Positions 25,812 through 39,200 of a DNA stretch of 64,000 nucleotides are shown here, one piece after another (the first letter of the stretch is position 1; each line of letters starts with the position of its first letter). This stretch comes from Chrysomallon squamiferum. Taxonomy: Eukaryota > Mollusca > Gastropoda > Neomphalida > Peltospiridae. The translations under genes and the position numbers were made by a program. The stretch is taken from NCBI GenBank assembly GCA_012295275.1, contig CM022671.1, positions 26,076,322-26,140,321 of the forward strand, given 5' to 3'. A model generated the notes under the pieces. It ran no database searches. It worked only from the letters and a program-made list of their open reading frames with translations, and was not told where the DNA came from.

Positions 25812-28800
25812 TCAATAGTTGCCTCCCGTTAGAAATGAGAAGTGGGCAAACTGACTATTAATGGGTGTCTTTGGAGATGCACACATGTATCTGAAGTCCA
25901 AATCAAATGAATCAGTCCTGTGAATAGCAGGTTCTGACTTGCTTCGCTTTATCTTCGGTATCGATATATACAAGTTTTCCAGAATGGCTAGAATCTGCAA
26001 AAAACAAATGAAAGTAGAGAAATAAATTTCTTAAAAAAAGAAAAAAAGAAGAAAAGTGAAAGAGGAAGAGAAAAAGCTTGTTTTAAAATTCCAAACCAAA
26101 AAATTATCACATTACAATAGAACTAAATTACAATGAATTTTAAAAAAAGAAGTCCCACCATTTATGGAATCAGCAATAATTATGTATCCTTCATACCATT
26201 TATTAACTTTTGTTTTCTTTCCCTAACGATACTTTTAGCAACAAAAATAAACTTCTGTTGTTAAATTAAATAATTATATTCTCACCTGAGGAAACAAAGG
26301 TCTGTTGTTCCAGTCATACTGAACACAATCCTGCATCAAACGCTTGTAAATTTTGGGTGCGTCATTCCTAGCCTTTGAGACATCAATCCTCAAATATCCT
26401 TTTCCAACCATAAACAAGATCTGAATTTAAAATTTAAAAATTTAAAAATAAATTTGTATGCCTCTAAATATTAAATGTCAAAACAAATAACTGGTAAATA
26501 ATACATAAATGGAAATTCACTGACATTTAATATTAAACTAAATTTTGGTCTAAATTTTTATCATGAGAAAATATTTATTATTTATCTACTACAGAAAAAT
26601 ATATTTTATTGTAATGAAATATTCTGTTAGCTGTTATATTTTAATTGATTTAACTCAGTTACACTGAAAATAAGGCAAAAATGTTTGAGTTTATACATAA
26701 AATTGACATTAAAAGTCAGGAAGTACTGTTCAATTTTAATTTATTTCTGAGAATACAATTATTAAAATTATTTCTTGTACACATACAAAACAAAATATCA
26801 AGTATTATTTATGGATGTTTTTACAAATATATCATATACACATATTTCTACCAGGTATAATAATATTACTTGACTTCTGATTATATTCAATTTCCCATTT
26901 AAAAAAATAATAATAATAATAACAATCCTGTCAGTGCAAAAACACAAATAAAACTGTATGGTTGATGGAAAAACCGATAATCATTTGTAAGAACAAAGAG
27001 AAAGTAGAAAATGGTGCAATGCTGATGGAAAAACACTCAATTATTTTAACTAGGAACAAAAAATAATGTGACTGTGTAACAGAATATAGTCTTTTTAAAA
27101 TGAATGGAATAAATAAATAGTTTCACTCTACCTGCATCTGATCAGATACACCCACCTGATCTTTGTTATTAATGTGTTTGTAAGGCAACTCCTGTGTGAC
27201 TAGCTCATACAACACAATACCAAATGCATACACATCTGATTGGAAAGTATATGGATTTGGAACTTTCATCTGGATAACTTCAGGAGCCTACAACAGAAAA
27301 AAATGAATTAAAATTAACTTTTCTCTGTTTTTTTCTTGTTAAACCTTTACTTTATATAATGTGAATTTTATATTTTTTGTTTTGGCTTAATAGTATCATT
27401 AGTCAATATAAAAACTAGTAAACAAACAAAAGAATAAAATTGATTTATCTATTTCATATTCATCTGAAAGTATTTTGTAACCGCAATAAATGGATGGCCA
27501 TGTCAAGATTCCTACATATCCGGTTTCTAGGTTTTAAAATCACATAATGACCTGTATATCGCTAAACTTTCATTTTCATAGATCTTATTATCAAGTAGTT
27601 AAAAAAAGAACAGAAGAAACAGAGAAATTTACCATCCACAATATGGAACCTGAAGGTTGCTGAAATTGGTGGGAACCACTCCATCGAGTTTTCACTGTGG
27701 CCAACCCGAAGTCACCAATCTTTACCATCATATTCTCAGTCATCACTTCAGTCAAAAATATGTCTTTTCCCAGTTAAGAAAATAAAAAGTAACTATTCCA
27801 CTCATATATTCCACTCATTAATTCAATTCAAGACTCCAGTACTTAAAAATATGATTCTACCATTATTAATTAACAAATTCAATAAACTAAATCACCTCCA
27901 GTTTTATTTAAATATCTTTCTTCATTAATTTCAAATGAACATTCTGATATTCTGTTATTTTTCACTTTATTAATTAAATGATCTAATTAGGTCTACAGTT
28001 TGGGTTCAACCCTGTTTCCAGTCAATATAAATTTATTATTCAATCTCATTTAATTACTGTACCTAATTGAACACTTGCTGAATATAAAATGGAAATGGAC
28101 TTTGTTTTAGGGAATTTAAAAATGTTTAATTTATAACTAAAGTAATAACTAACTAATTAGCTACATAAATATATAACTGATAAACAAAATTAATAAATAA
28201 AAATAATTAGAAGTCAAAATAAAGAGAAAAAAAAAGGATAAAATTTAGAGTTTTGGTAGTGACAAAATAAAAATAAAAGGATACTGTTTGACTTGAGATC
28301 TCTGTGGATAATATTCTTTGCATGAAGATAACTGAAATGAAAAAACAAAGCAACCATCATTACCATTATTTGTTACCAATAAAAAAATCCAACATAATAG
28401 TACAAAAATAAAAATATAATTTAAATACAGTGGTACCTTGACTTACAAGTTTAATTTGTTCCATGACCGAGCTTGTATCCCAAGTGAAATTAATTGAAAT
28501 ACCATTAATCCGTTCCAGCCCCCCAAAACCACCCCATTTTTTTTCTTATTTGTAATGTGTTTTTAAATAAGAAAAATATATTTACAAATGACAAATATTA
28601 TATAAAAAAAAAAAAAAAAAAAAAAGAGAATGTAAAGAAGTAAACTGGTTTGTAAAGTGTATTTATCTTGGAGATCAGACAAATTATTTCAATGCCTTTG
28701 GCTGGAGTTACAGCTTTTATCAACACTTTCAGCTTCAGTATGGTACATATTGTTGAAGTACTTTGCCTGTACTGCCTAGACATGTCGATTACATGCACCT

Positions 28801-29612
28801 CACTCATTTTTTTCAATGAATTCAAACTTTAATTCAATGGACATTATCCGCTTCTTCTCCACACATTATCTTAGGGTCCATGGCCAGAAAAAAGAAATTT
28901 GACAAAATACTGCTCAAAACTCGAGCACAACACAACAGAAATGCTTCGACGTCAAGGTAACCACGTGAAGTAAACAAGTGAGATGTGGGATGCTGGGTGG
29001 ATGTTGTGTTGTTTGTTGCAACAACTAGTAGCGGTGTATCTGAAGCTCGCTTTAATCTGGATTTTTGCTTGCAAACAAAAAATTGACTGGGTGACTGCTC
29101 ATAACTAAAAAAAACTTTTAAGTCGAGGTACCACTGCAGTTTGATTTCTTGTAAAACTTCAATTACAAAAAATTTCCCACATTTTAGCATGATTTTAATA
29201 ATCAATGCTATTTCACACTACATACATAAAAGTTATATTAAAATAAGCTATTTTTCATGCATTTGATTGTTTTAATCCATATATAGACAAACATATGATT
29301 AAAAATTAAAATATTTATGATTAAAGAAAATAGATACACATAAACAATAATAAAAAAAATGAGAATAAACAGATATATTCACAAACGCATACAAAAATAA
29401 ATAAAAATAAAACAACAGAAGATTAAACAAAATATAAACACACATATACAGCATGGCAAAAAAATAAAAAAATAAAATAAAAAGTAAACAAACAAAAAAT
29501 CAGTTGCATGAAAAAATAGCTTATTTTTGTATACATGTTTTTCACAATAAAACAGTCAAAAGAAAAGAAAATAAATAAATAAATAAATAAATAAATAAAA
29601 TAAATTAAAAAA

Positions 29613-29645
<33 letters not shown>

Positions 29646-32600
29646 TTCTTATGTGGTCTAAATCAAAGTTGACAAAGCAATACTTACTCCATTCCTTGAG
29701 CTGTCTGCTTAGCAATGAGAATAAGCTGATCCATTCGAAATTTTGTTTCTTTCACATGCAGATGTTTGTAGAGACTGTGACCGTCACACCACTGAGTGAC
29801 AATCTCCAAGTGAGGTTTAGACAGGCAACCCATAAATAGCAAAATATTACAATGTCTAGTCTTCCTGCAAACAGTAATCAAGTATATGTTATGGTAACTG
29901 GATTTTGTTTTTGTGCAGTGCAATTAAACCATTATTAGTAAAATATATCAAATCTATTACAATGTCTAGTCTTCCTGCAAACAGTAATCAAGTATGTTAT
30001 GGTAACTGCATTTTATTTTTGTGCAGTGCAGTTAAACCATATCATGAAAAATTGTATCAAATATATTAGAATTTCTAGTCTTCCTGCTAACAGTAATTAA
30101 CTATATTATAACAACTGGATTTTGTTTTTGTACAGTTCAGTTAAAGCGTATCAGAAAAATATATCAAATATAAATATATATATTACAATTTCTAGTCTTC
30201 TTGCAAAGAATGATCAAGTATATTATGGTAACTGGATTTTGTTTTTGTACAGTTCATTTAAACCATATCAGTAAAATATATCAAATATATTACAATGTTT
30301 AGTCTTCCTGCAAACAGTAATCAAGTCTGTTATGCTAACTGGAATTTTGTACAGTTCAGTTAAGTGTATAAGTAAAATATGTCAAATTTATTACAATTTC
30401 TATTCTTCCTGCAAAGAGTTATCAGATACATTGTAGTAATTCAGTTTCTTTTTTGTACAGTGCAATTAGATTCAATTAAAACATATTAGTAAAATTTATA
30501 AAATTAAAATAATTTTCATGGAGAAAATTTAAATGTTGGCTAAATATATAAAACAGAAAAAACACAACTGAAAATAAATTTGTTTACAACTTTCCTTTTA
30601 CAAAATTTTATCTTCTGATTATGATTAAGTTATTAATTCAGACTCAAAAGAATTTTTATATATTTTGTGTATGTTTTTAAAAAGTGTGTCTGACTAAATT
30701 ATAATTAAAATCTTCATGCAATAATGAATAAATATTATTTACTTTATACATACTTAATCCTTGAGTATTTTTAAAATGTTACAATAATCATATCATTTTG
30801 AAAATCCATGTTCTTTTAAATTTAGCATCTTTGAAAAGTAAAATGATGTTACCTCAACACTGCAACCTCGTTTTTAAAGGCATGCATTTGAGCTGGTGTG
30901 GGGTCCGTAACATTCAGTTTTTTAACAGCAACTGGTCCATGCCAGTGGGCCTTGTATACTGTTCCAAATGATCCCGATCCAATTCGTTGATCATACACGA
31001 TCTCAGAACTCTGAATCTCCCAGTCTTCATTTGAATCACGTCTTGCTCTCTGAAAATAAATATTTTCAAGTTTCCCAAACATCTTAGATACAAGTGAAAA
31101 AAAAAAAAAAAAAAAAAAATAATGAAATAAACAATTTTTTGTACTGTTGGAATGCTTCTTGTTTTCATGTTTCCAAAACATCAATTAAAGCATATCAATA
31201 AAATAAATAGTAATCACACACATCTCAATAATTACATTACTTTTTTATGTAGTACAATTTGGCACTATTAAAGCAAAAATAAAAACCAGATTTCTAATGG
31301 GACTGCAACAAATTAGTTTTGAATTATGATTTAAAATTATTACATCAACTGCAAGACAACATACCCTCTTTCCTGGCTCTGTTTCCACAGACTTTGCCCG
31401 AGGTCGAACGTATTTCACCTGACTTGTTGGTGAAGACTGTGCACTCTTAGTGGGACTTCCACTGGTACCGGCCATGTTGCCTGGCAACGTCAGTGTGTTC
31501 GAAACACTTCCTTCAAATACATAATATGTCAAATTAATCTTCATATTTTTGTTTGAGAATTTCTGCTGGAACATAAAGTTCTGCATTAAAAAATTAAGAA
31601 GAATATGATGAAAATATGTAAAATTATGTGGATTTTTATTTTTTAATGCATAGAGTGGTAATTAAAATCTACTTCAGGTATTTTTTGAAATCCTTTGAAT
31701 TCCATAAAATATCTGTATTGGACTTTAAAAACAAAAACAGTGAAAAAAAAGATGAAAGTATTTCTGATTTTGTATGTGATCTAAAGCTATTATGGAAAAT
31801 ATTAAAACAAGTTAGGAAAATAAAGATTTAAATTTTATATTTTAAATATTATAGAAATCAAATTACATACACTTCTCCCCAAACCCAACCCCCCTAAAAA
31901 AAAAAAAAAAATAATAATAATTGAGATAAATAAAGATATAAAAAATAATGGTTGAAATTATTTGCACAATTAAATTCTGCTAGCAAAATTTCTGCAAAAA
32001 GAGTTAAATTATGAAAATATGTTCATTTTTTTTTGGCACACCTGTTTAACAAATGACAGAATTTTATGTTGCTTGATATTAATTTTCCAGTAATCAATTG
32101 TTTTTTTAATACAGGATGTAGTTTTATTAATCCATCATAAGAACAATAAATTATAACATTAAAAAGTTATTTATTACAATAACTGAAAATAACAGTGCGT
32201 TAACCTCAGTTCTTTTAATTAATGCAATTATAAATCATATAAATTAAAAGAGGAAACAAAAGAAAGTTATAATAAAAAAACAATTCAAACAAAACTTAGC
32301 AACAAACTGAAAAATAAGGTAACATGCAGAAAAAAAAAAAAAAAAAAAAAAATTTGTTTTGAAAATTGAAACAGAAAAAGTCCTCCTCCACCCCCCCAAA
32401 AAAAAATTCACACAAAATATTACACTAATCATTCACTGATTTATACAAAACTCAGGCTCTGAAATAAGTGAAAAGTTATAAAAAAATTCCTGGATCAATA
32501 TCAAATTTCCCCAGTACTGCTATTATTAAGAATTTATCAATTTAAAATCATTTTATTTTATTTTCCCATAATGTTTTTCTCCAATTCTTAACAGTTAAAA

Positions 32601-34530
32601 AAAATGACACATGAAGATTTATCATAATAATGTAGTATTCATATATTTCAACAATTAAAGGAAGAAAATAATCTATAATACAGTGCTGAAAGCACATTAA
32701 AATTTAAAAAAAATACAGTAATATATAAAATAACAGTATTTATGATATAGTTTTAACTTGTTTTTTTTGAGTTTTTTTTATTTTATATATTTCAGATTTT
32801 GTTAAAATTAATATATGAAATTCTACTTTATCTCTTATAAAAAAAATGATTCAAATCAATGAACATTCTTAATTAAACTATCCTATAAATCTATAACAAC
32901 CATACCACATTACAGTTCAAATAACTTGTATTAGTAAACAAACAAAAATTAACATAGTCCCAGTGTATGAAAACTATTTCTCAAAGTGTACACAAAATTA
33001 ACTGTAAAACAAGAAATTTCAAATTCAAATATAAAAATAAAAGTAAAAAGTTTAAAAATATATTTTAAACTATTCCAATACTGCAAAAATGAAAATATTC
33101 AAGCAAAGTACTTGTAAATAATTATCTTTTACAGAATGTGTGTGTGTGTGTGTATGTTTAAAATCATTAACAACAAAAAAAAACCATGTATACTATTATA
33201 AATATTTCCTGTTAACCCATTTAATGAAAAGCTAACATTATATTTTAGTCTGCTAAATTTTTTTTTCTGAGATTATGTCTTCTTGTATTTAATATTTCCA
33301 TTTCCTTATTCTTAAATTAATCAAATTAAATTATTCAAATCCAGTATTATGAAAAAATATAAAATAATACAAGTAATGAAACTGAAAAAAATATCTGCAA
33401 TATTTACTTTTTCAAAGTTTACTACCAGGTTATTTCACTTTTACAGTACAAAACAAACAAACAAACAAAAAAATCTGAATGTATGAATTACTGTGGGGGG
33501 AATTATGCTGTTAAACTGGATGTAACTCCATGCTGAACGGGAAGAAACTCAACAAAATATAACTGAATGGTTGTGACCAGACATTTTTCGGTGGATTGGT
33601 TTTGGCTTAATATCTCAAGACAACTGTACCTATATAAAAATTTAAGTCCTATTCTGACTTCTATACTCTATTATTACTTGTTTTAAATTTAACAGTAATA
33701 ACAAATGTAACAATAATAATAACAAAATTAATTACATAATAATAATAATAATAATAATAATATAAATTAACATTTAAAAAAAAAATCATTTTTAAAATTA
33801 TTACAAATTAAAGTTTATTTAATGCAAAAAATATTAGTTATACTTAATAACTCCATAATAAGTAATGTAATTTTTAATCTAACTTATTTTATTTATTTCA
33901 GATTTTCAAAAACATGTAAGTGTAATACAAAACTTTGGTTTAGCATTAGTTGGTTATTGCTATTAACTTGTATGCTATTAAATGTCAAATTAAAAACTGA
34001 TATTATAAAGGCATATTAAGGAAAGACTTTCAAATTAATTTTTTTTATTAAATATAAAAATATTATTAACAAAAAAGATTTTTTAAAAATCAACCAATTC
34101 CCCAAATAGGAAGAAAAAAAAAGAAAAGTATTAATTTAAAAATAAAATGTTTGTTTTCACAAAATATTAAAAAGTAGAAGAAAAAGTTAAAATCTCCACC
34201 ATAACAATGTCACGTCTTTTTACCACTTTGTTAGAATTAGCCAAACTTTCAAATCTCCCAATTAAAAGGGAGATAATCATGCCTATCTCACCCATTGGTC
34301 CCCTTTGACTAGGCCCAAAGAAAGGCTTAGAGGGAGATGGTGCACTACTATCACTAGCATGTCTCTTATCTTTGTACATGCTATAGCGGTTACTGGCTGC
34401 CACAGGAACTCCTGTAAGTGACGCAAACAACATAAAATGCAACTGAAATTATATCCCCTTTATTTCCATTTGCCACAACCAAATTCATTATTTTTTTTCC
34501 TTGTTATATTCAGCAACACTGTCAAATTTA

Positions 34531-34564
<34 letters not shown>

Positions 34565-36174
34565 GTAACAACAATAAATAAATAAATAAATAAATAAATA
34601 AATTAAAACACTTTAGAAAAATCTCTGCCTGATTTTTCACAATATTCAAAGCAGAATTATAATGAATAATAAAACAAATTATTTTACTTCAAAGATGTTG
34701 CAGAAAATCTACAAATTTTTGAAAGTTAAAATAATACTTACCTAAAGCTTTTGTATTTCTACCAAGATCTCTAAATCGGCGATTAAATTCCTGGTGTGCA
34801 AAATTAAAAAATTTTAGAAGTGGAAATAATAATAATAACAATGGCATGAACAAAAATTCAGCATAATAAAACTATTTTAGTTTTCTGATTCTAAAAAAAA
34901 ACCTCTCAACATTTTAAAATATTTTTATCAGATAATATCTTTTTCCAATTAATGTTTATGTTAATTATCATCTTAAAATTTAATAATAATAATAATAATT
35001 AAATATATTTAGATTTTTGTTTTTTTTAGTTTAGAACAGAAAAAAAGAAATATTTATCACTTTACTGTAAAACAAAAACAATAGTACACATGTTAAAACA
35101 ATGTTTATATTAATGAAATATGTCAAGAGGAATAATGAATCAAACCATTTAAGAACATTTCACATGACACAACATGTAGCACCAGTTAGTTAATATTTCA
35201 CTGACAAGAATATCCTATTTCAAGATTTTATCTGTTAGCTAACATTATTGTACAACGTATACGTTTTGTTCATGCACACTGATGTTTTGAAACTATGCAG
35301 ATTCTTACCACACTAACATCACAGTAAATCTGAAACCAAAGAAGGCTTATAATCAAAAGGAATTTCTGACAAATACTGTTAACATTAGCCCAAAGGAGAA
35401 GTTGTAAATGACAGAATATCAATATTTAACTAAAATCTTACCTGCTGGGTTATTTCTCCATTGTCGATCATGTTAGAACATACATTAGGTGCTGATGTTG
35501 ACCGTTCTCGCTGACCAAGCTGAGGAGCTGGGGGTCGACTTCTGTGTCCAGTTCTTGGAGAAGGCAAACCCTGACTCTTACCAGCTGCCATCTGGTCAGC
35601 CAGAAACCTGTAACAGATATTTCAGTGTGGAATGAACTGGATTATTTTCATAAACATGCACTGCTGAAGTGGACTTGTCTGGCCAGATCTTGGCTACAAT
35701 TTATTTGGCATTAATCTGCCTCAGAAAGTTTAATGTTAAAAAAGAAAAAGAAAACGATGGCGTGATAGCAAGTGATATCGAATAAAACAAAATGCAATGT
35801 ATCTGTTAATAGTTACAAAATAAGGTCATATTAAAAAAGAAGTTATTTTAACTTACTGTCTGATCTGTTCACGAGAATTATCTCTCCGTGCTCTGAAATA
35901 AATCTCAAGGTCACCCTGGCATGTCCTTGGGACTTTATCTTCACAGCGCTGATGAAATTTGAGACCACACGTTTGACAGCGAAAGCCTTGAAACAATAGG
36001 TTTCTGCACATATCACAGAATGTCAATGAGAAAAAGGTTTTTCTACCCTGAAATAACGAGATTTAATTTAATTAGGAAATAGTGTGTTCATTAATCTACC
36101 ATGAGAAAGAATTAACAGGATATGCCAATTTGAGTCAAGTCTAGTATATTGGTGATTTAAAAAAACAAAAAATG

Positions 36175-36206
<32 letters not shown>

Positions 36207-39200
36207 TATATGAACAGCCTAACCATATGAGCAAATAAACAACAAATTAATAATACACCTGATTCCTATACTGTTTTTAAAAATAGATATAATAAAATAA
36301 ACATTTACCAGATATACAAAATTCTTTTTCACTGACAATTATTATTTATAGACATAAACACTTGTTAATATAAATAAAAATCCTAATTATTATATTATTA
36401 AACATGTTTTGTTTTATTTCTGATAATGTTTCAGTAAAGTGTAAATATATATACACACACACATACACTGGCAAATAAGTTGTATAAACACTACATTATC
36501 AAACATAACCTACAAAGTTATGAGAAAGGATAACAGCTCTTGGCATGGATCGGCCAGTCTGAATATTCTCCTCATCATTTTCAATCAGTTCTACAGATAC
36601 TTCTTGTCCTGACAACTCTGCCATATCTGTGTTCCAAGTCAGTGGAATTCTGAAACAAGTGTGAAGAACATTAATAATTAGTCAATATATAACCATTAAT
36701 TTTTTTTCATCAGAATAAACAATAATTGTATTATTAAACCTACAGGCACAAGATCTCCAACACACACCCACACACATGCATGCATGCACAGACAGACGAA
36801 GAAAATATTATTACTGTCTAATGATATCTTTAAACAGCAATTAAATCCAAGTTTTTATTTTGTGTTAAAACATTTTCTTTCTTCTTTTTTAAAATTATTT
36901 TAAGATACAGACACGGTAAAAACATATATAAAACTTTGAGGTTAATAAAAAAAAAAAAAAAAAAAAAAAAGAATGTACATATGTCATATTTTGAATGTAA
37001 ATACCTTGTTTTGTGTCTGAATACATGACACTTGTTTGGATCCAATCCTCTACGTTTCATGGATTTTGCAAGACCATCACGTAAATTAACACCGGGAGTT
37101 GCTATAACCTTAAAAAAAAAAAATAATTAAAAAAAATAATAAAAACAAAGTTACAAACAAATAAAATTACATCATTTTGTTATTAAACTCAATAACACTG
37201 ATTTTGTATTGCAGATTCAGAAAAATTTCTAACCAAGGCTTCACTACATTTGCACCCATAATACTCCAGTATGTCCCATACTTACAGAATATTATGTACA
37301 AATGCTTTGTAATATTTAAGTAAAAAATGTTTAATAATAGATAAAAAATGTGTAAATTATTGTTTATCACAATACTTTTCTTTAAAATTTCTTTACTACA
37401 ATCTAGTACAGGAAATTTAAAAATAGAAGTTCACCCACAGTCCAAAATGTGACTAGACGATTTATGCCAAATTTATAAAATCAATAATGCATTATTGTTG
37501 AAAAAGAGAAGCTATTTATTATTATTCATTTTATAAACTTAATAAATATTCATTATAAATTATTTAACAGTTACATCATAACTGTACTGGTTGTACCATC
37601 TTTAAAAATGCTTTTTTTTATTTTTATTTTTTTTAAATATTACAAATAAGAACATTTAGCAACAACATAATTTTACTAATTCATGGAATACATGTAAGAC
37701 TATGTCAAAATTCTGTCGACATGTATCTCATGACACTGATAGACTAACTCTAAGGTAAAATAATCCTCTGCTTGGTAGACAGAAATTCATTTGTAAATTT
37801 GGCAATTAATACATACAATGAATCTTCTTTTTTTCACCAATATCTAGTCACATTTCAACTTTTAATGAACATTAGTGTATATTGGTTTTTTTACTATTTA
37901 ACTTAATATTTATTACCCAATCACAAAACACATACACACAATAAAAATTAAAGTGCTGCTTAATTAAATACTAAAACATTAACCTAACAAGATAGCCTAG
38001 CTAAGCAGAATTTATACTATTCATACAGTTACCATTATAAGCAAATTACAATCAAAAACTAAAAACCGATTTAAAAACAAATTAAAAAAAAAAAAAAAAA
38101 ACAACAAACAACTTACTGTTGTCACCATGCTGTTTGGTAAGTGTGCCTTAATGCAAGTGTGTCCCCCGGGTGACCGTAAAGGTAACTGTGGACTGCGCTG
38201 ACATACTGGTGTCTGTGACCAGATTGTGTTGGAGGTGCTGCTAGGGGTCAGGGGCCCAGGAGACTGTAGAGGCAATTCGGGATCTGACACTGACTCTGGT
38301 GTTGGACTTGCAGGAGGTGATCCTCGACCTATACTCATCTGTTCTAAGAGTTTAGCTTCACGAGTCTGATACTCATGGATTTTATTTGCGAGTTCTTCAT
38401 ATTCCTGTAAATCAGAAAAGTTCAACATAATCTTCAAAATAATAATCTGTTTGCTTCTTCACACAATAATGTATTCGTAGTTACAATTTTCATTTAAAAA
38501 AATACCCAGATCACTGTAATTACTTGATCGCTTACCTGAATATACATTGGTGGAGGATGTTGATGTCTGCCAAATTCAGCATTCATCTTCTCCAGCTTTC
38601 GTCTTGTAACCTGAATAACTCTCTGAATATTTTCAATCTTTAAAAATAAAAATAAAAGTTTTAAAAATTCAAAAAATAAATAAACAGACTATATATTTAA
38701 AAAGGTTATACAAAGTCATAATGTTAGCCAAAGCTTAATTAAGAAATTTGATCATATTAATAGGAATTCCAGTTTATATTGATTTTCATCTATTCCTCAT
38801 TTTTTAAACCATAAAAGATAACAATTTCATCAAAGCATTTAGTACTTTAGAAAAATAAATGCAAAATAAAATATTGAAATATATTTTGTGTTCATTTCTA
38901 TATAAAGATAACCAAACATTTAATAATGTGTTAATAATTATTAAAATCCAATGAAAAATAAGCAAACGAAATATATACATAGTAGTGTTGAAAATGGATG
39001 CACACAAGCTACATAAATTTGCATACAGTTTCCCCTATGCAGGAATAGGAGGGTGGCCTGCCCAGCCATTTTTTAGCACTAATAAACATATCTGAACAGC
39101 ACTTTTTAGTGCCAGTAAACAAATATGAATGTCAATTTTTAGGGCTATTAAAAAAATATGAACAGCATATTTTAGCACCAATAAACAAAGATGAAAGGCA

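Noticed and set aside
28834-29205. 123-residue minus-strand frame as a gene
   Set aside because: It crosses the inner part and end of the Tigger-like remnant and has no catalytic motif or splice support.
29846-30480. CRISPR-like array
   Set aside because: The repeats are direct but about 108 bp, diverged, without spacer/repeat structure, and lie in an animal intron.
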